Assembly (NCBI GenBank): GCA_033807695.1
Contig: CM066309.1
Coordinates: 2,852,001-2,916,000, forward strand
Direction of reading: 5' to 3'
Length of the DNA stretch: 64,000 nt
Source of the DNA: Daedaleopsis sinensis
Taxonomy: Eukaryota > Basidiomycota > Agaricomycetes > Polyporales > Polyporaceae
Shown here: piece after piece, positions 61,977 through 64,000 of the stretch
Position numbering within the stretch: position 1 is the stretch's first letter
How the letters are laid out: every line of letters begins with the position of its first letter
Translations under genes and position numbers: made by a program
The notes under the pieces: model-generated
Databases searched by the model: none
Told to the model about the DNA's origin: nothing
What the model saw: the letters and a program-made list of their open reading frames with translations, nothing else

Positions 61977-62887
61977 TCATGCAGCTACAGGGCTCGCCGC
62001 AAACCACCATCTCACCATCTCGTCCGCCGAGTCGAAGTCCGCTCGTCCGACGAAATAGCGCTTCGCAAACAACAAAGGCAACCAAAGTCGACCGTCCTCC
62101 CACATGTTGTCAAATGGTACGTCAGGTAGCGCTGCGGTATCCATGTCCTGGGCCTGGATATGATCGGTAGACATAAGGGAGTGGGCCATAGGGCGCATCT
62201 CCTTGTCGATTGTGAACCACTTCGGACGCATCTCGTCTGATCTAAGTGGAGAATCACGTCCGTTAGAGACCATGGGGCGGAAACAACCAGCGGTCGGCGC
62301 ACTCGGTGATCATACCGCTGTACTCGTCTGCGCGGAACATATGAATATGGTTCGCGGTTTCCAAGCCATCGGTAACGAAGAGAAGAACTCCGCAATGTAT
62401 GAGAGGTGCGCCGATGCCTGCTTCTTCCTGTATTGATAAGCGGATTCAACATATCACTGTCAGGTTGCGCATGGAAGAGATATCGAGACTGACTCTCAGT
62501 TCGCGTTCCGCAGCTTGTAGCGGGGACTCTCCTTCCTCGATCTTCCCGCCAAAACCATTCCATCTCAAGCACAGTGACCATGGTACTAGTTGAGCGCAGT
62601 GTCATTGATGAATACTAGAGACATACAAGCCTTTCCCAAACCCGCGTTTCTTGAAGCCGAGCAGGACCTATGAATAAAACCATAATGGGGATCATAATGC
62701 AGTCGTACGGCCCGGATGACGAGAAGATGGACCACACCTTATAGTCGTTCGCAAGCACGAACGCATTGGTGTACCGTTTGACATCGTTGTATTCGAGCCA
62801 GTCCGACGAACCGCCACTCGCGGTCTCTACTAACGGTCCGTTGTGCGTCAAGCCTGGGGGGAGTTGAGTGACACGTCCAGCTGACAT
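61977..62887 (-). CDS. MTH1-type Nudix hydrolase (8-oxo-dGTP diphosphatase)
   Basis: Nucleotide-pool sanitiser of the MTH1/NUDT1 type. About 216 aa. Exons: 62738-62887, 62627-62667, 62494-62563, 62303-62427, 61977-62241. Motifs: VLLGFKKRGFGKG (human: VLLGMKKRGFG), WNGFGGKIEEGES, and the Nudix box G-x5-E-x7-REL-x-EE-x-G, split by an intron within REL-R/EEAGI. Then comes ITESDEMRPKWF (human: VESDEMRPCWF) and MWEDGRLWLPLL. Compared with human MTH1 (156 aa) it has an N-terminal extension of about 45 residues and an insertion after FTIDKE; the insertion could hide an unrecognised intron. It shares the 8-oxoguanine pathway with the MutY gene in this window. Confidence 0.85.
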
Positions 62888-63106
62888 GGTCGATTGTCCG
62901 CGAGCAGCTTCGTGAGCCTGAGGAAGTTGGAGGCAAACCCAAGAAGCTTCGGCCCCAGCATCGATGAAGCGACTCCACATGCTACAGAGGCACCCACATA
63001 CGCCCACCTCGTGCTGTACATGTGCAGCTGCCGGTCCGAGGACTTCCACACCGTAGGTCAGTCCAGAATATCACTGTTCAAGCCCAGGTAATCTAATCAT
63101 AGAGCC

Positions 63107-64000
63107 CTACCTGCCGGAAACAGCCCGCTCTACAGCACGATACACAGGATACAAAATAGCAGCCAGCGCGAACCCGACCAGCACCCCGATGTCCCCCGTG
63201 CCGGCGTTGGCGATCGGCCCGACATACCACACCTGCGACATACAGGGCACGATGATCCCACAGGCGCACAGGAACGCGAAGATAGCCGCGAGCCCGAGAG
63301 GCAGCTCGCTGGCATTGGACCACTGCGAAAGATCGTACAGCGTCCAGTCGTTCTTGCGGAAGACGACGTGCTCGATGATGACAATCGCGGCAAAGACGGT
63401 GCTCCAGTACCCGATGACGTTCAGGATGTTGACGAACGTCTCGTAGAAGTGCGTTGCGCCGACGATCGCGACGGGGATCAAGCTTGCAGACACTTTGTTA
63501 GACTGGAAGATAGACAAGAGGCAGATGGGAAAGAAATGCACTCACATGGCTTCGGAAATGATCGTGTAGACGTAGCGCGGGATGCGAGCGAACCAGGGGT
63601 GGATGGTCATGAAGCTCGATGCGAACGTGTACATCGTCGGGGCACATGCGCTCGGTATGAACAGCGCGATGAGCACCGTGAGGAATTTCCCAAACCCGCC
63701 TGCAGACGAGAGAACTGCTTGCACGAGGCCGCCTACGCTGCTGCCATTGTCGAAGCCCGCCTTCCACTCAGGCACAGCTGGAGCGGCAGATGCGAACGCT
63801 GCGCCGAGCATGTGCGCTACGATCTGCACACACAGTCAGCAAAGTGTGACAGGAAAAAGGGTCGTTACTCACGCTTGCGGCGAAGAAACCCGCGTAGCTG
63901 TAGAGGAAGACTCTCGAGCTAGGAGTCGCGTCACCCCGTTACACACAATTCGTAGACAATATAGTTCTGTCGCCTCACCTTGAGGCCTTGCTGGTATGAT
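63107..64000 (-). CDS. NCS1-family purine-cytosine permease (C-terminal part)
   Basis: Plasma-membrane nucleobase:proton symporter of the Fcy2-like NCS1 family, cut by the right edge. Visible exons in transcript order: 63979-64000 (partial), 63873-63918, 63546-63823, 63107-63482. The protein shows SRVFLYSYAGFFAAS, IVAHMLGAAFASA, FGKFLTVLIALFIPSACAPTMYTFASSF (family: ANNxPxxYSxxLS-like), FYETFVNILNVIGYWST, VVFRKNDWTLYD, then LPLGLAAIFAFLCACG and a C-terminal AILYPVYRAVERAVSGR ending like known Fcy2 homologues. About five TM helices are in the window. All seen junctions are GT-AG. The transported base cannot be told. Confidence 0.85.

Noticed and set aside
1..64000. CRISPR arrays, prophage or bacterial operon structure
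   Set aside because: The sequence is intron-rich fungal nuclear DNA; no spaced direct repeats or bacterial gene order were seen.

Overview
The window is nuclear DNA of a filamentous basidiomycete, most likely an Agaricomycete. Nearly every gene is split by many 50-60 nt introns with GTRNGT donors and short CTRAY-like branch sites. Coding sequence is strongly G+C biased at third positions, and the gene set is fungal (WOPR regulator, RMD1, Erv29/SURF4, ENP2, TAH18, NCS1 permease). I see no tRNA, rRNA, CRISPR array or viral gene. Every exon chain below was checked by hand for frame.

Left part (1-30.4 kb). It is gene dense: a mitochondrial DEAD-box helicase (cut by the window edge), a KHDC4-like KH splicing protein, a membrane 3-beta-HSD-type sterol dehydrogenase, a B-type cyclin, mitochondrial isoleucyl-tRNA synthetase, a small secreted cysteine-rich protein with a broken TAH18 fragment beside it, a histidine acid phosphatase, an ACSF2-like acyl-CoA synthetase, a zinc polyol/alcohol dehydrogenase, an RMD1/DUF155 protein, a 1.88 kb fold-back element with very long inverted repeats, and a DNAJC11-type J protein.

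Middle (30.4-49.7 kb). A WOPR-domain transcription factor (Wor1/Ryp1/Gti1 family) stands alone between about 4.3 kb and 4.9 kb of apparently non-coding DNA rich in short tandem repeats. It is followed by a MutY adenine glycosylase, a SURF4/Erv29 cargo receptor, and a second gene-poor stretch of 4.3 kb.

Right part (49.7-64 kb). A fungal multi-TM protein of unknown function, the SSU-processome protein ENP2/NOL10, a coiled-coil protein with a histidine-rich tail, a DJ-1/PfpI protein, the second copy of the secreted cysteine-rich protein, the intact TAH18 diflavin reductase, an MTH1-type Nudix hydrolase and the C-terminal part of an NCS1 purine-cytosine permease.

Most notable: (i) the secreted-protein/TAH18-tail block occurs twice, inverted, about 45 kb apart, and the two copies differ by a 44-nt micro-inversion; (ii) a frame-preserving AT-AC intron and a 10-nt micro-exon in the acyl-CoA synthetase gene, plus 11- and 12-nt exons elsewhere; (iii) the fold-back element, whose arms change abruptly from near identity to roughly 80% identity; (iv) the large, gene-free flanks of the WOPR regulator.
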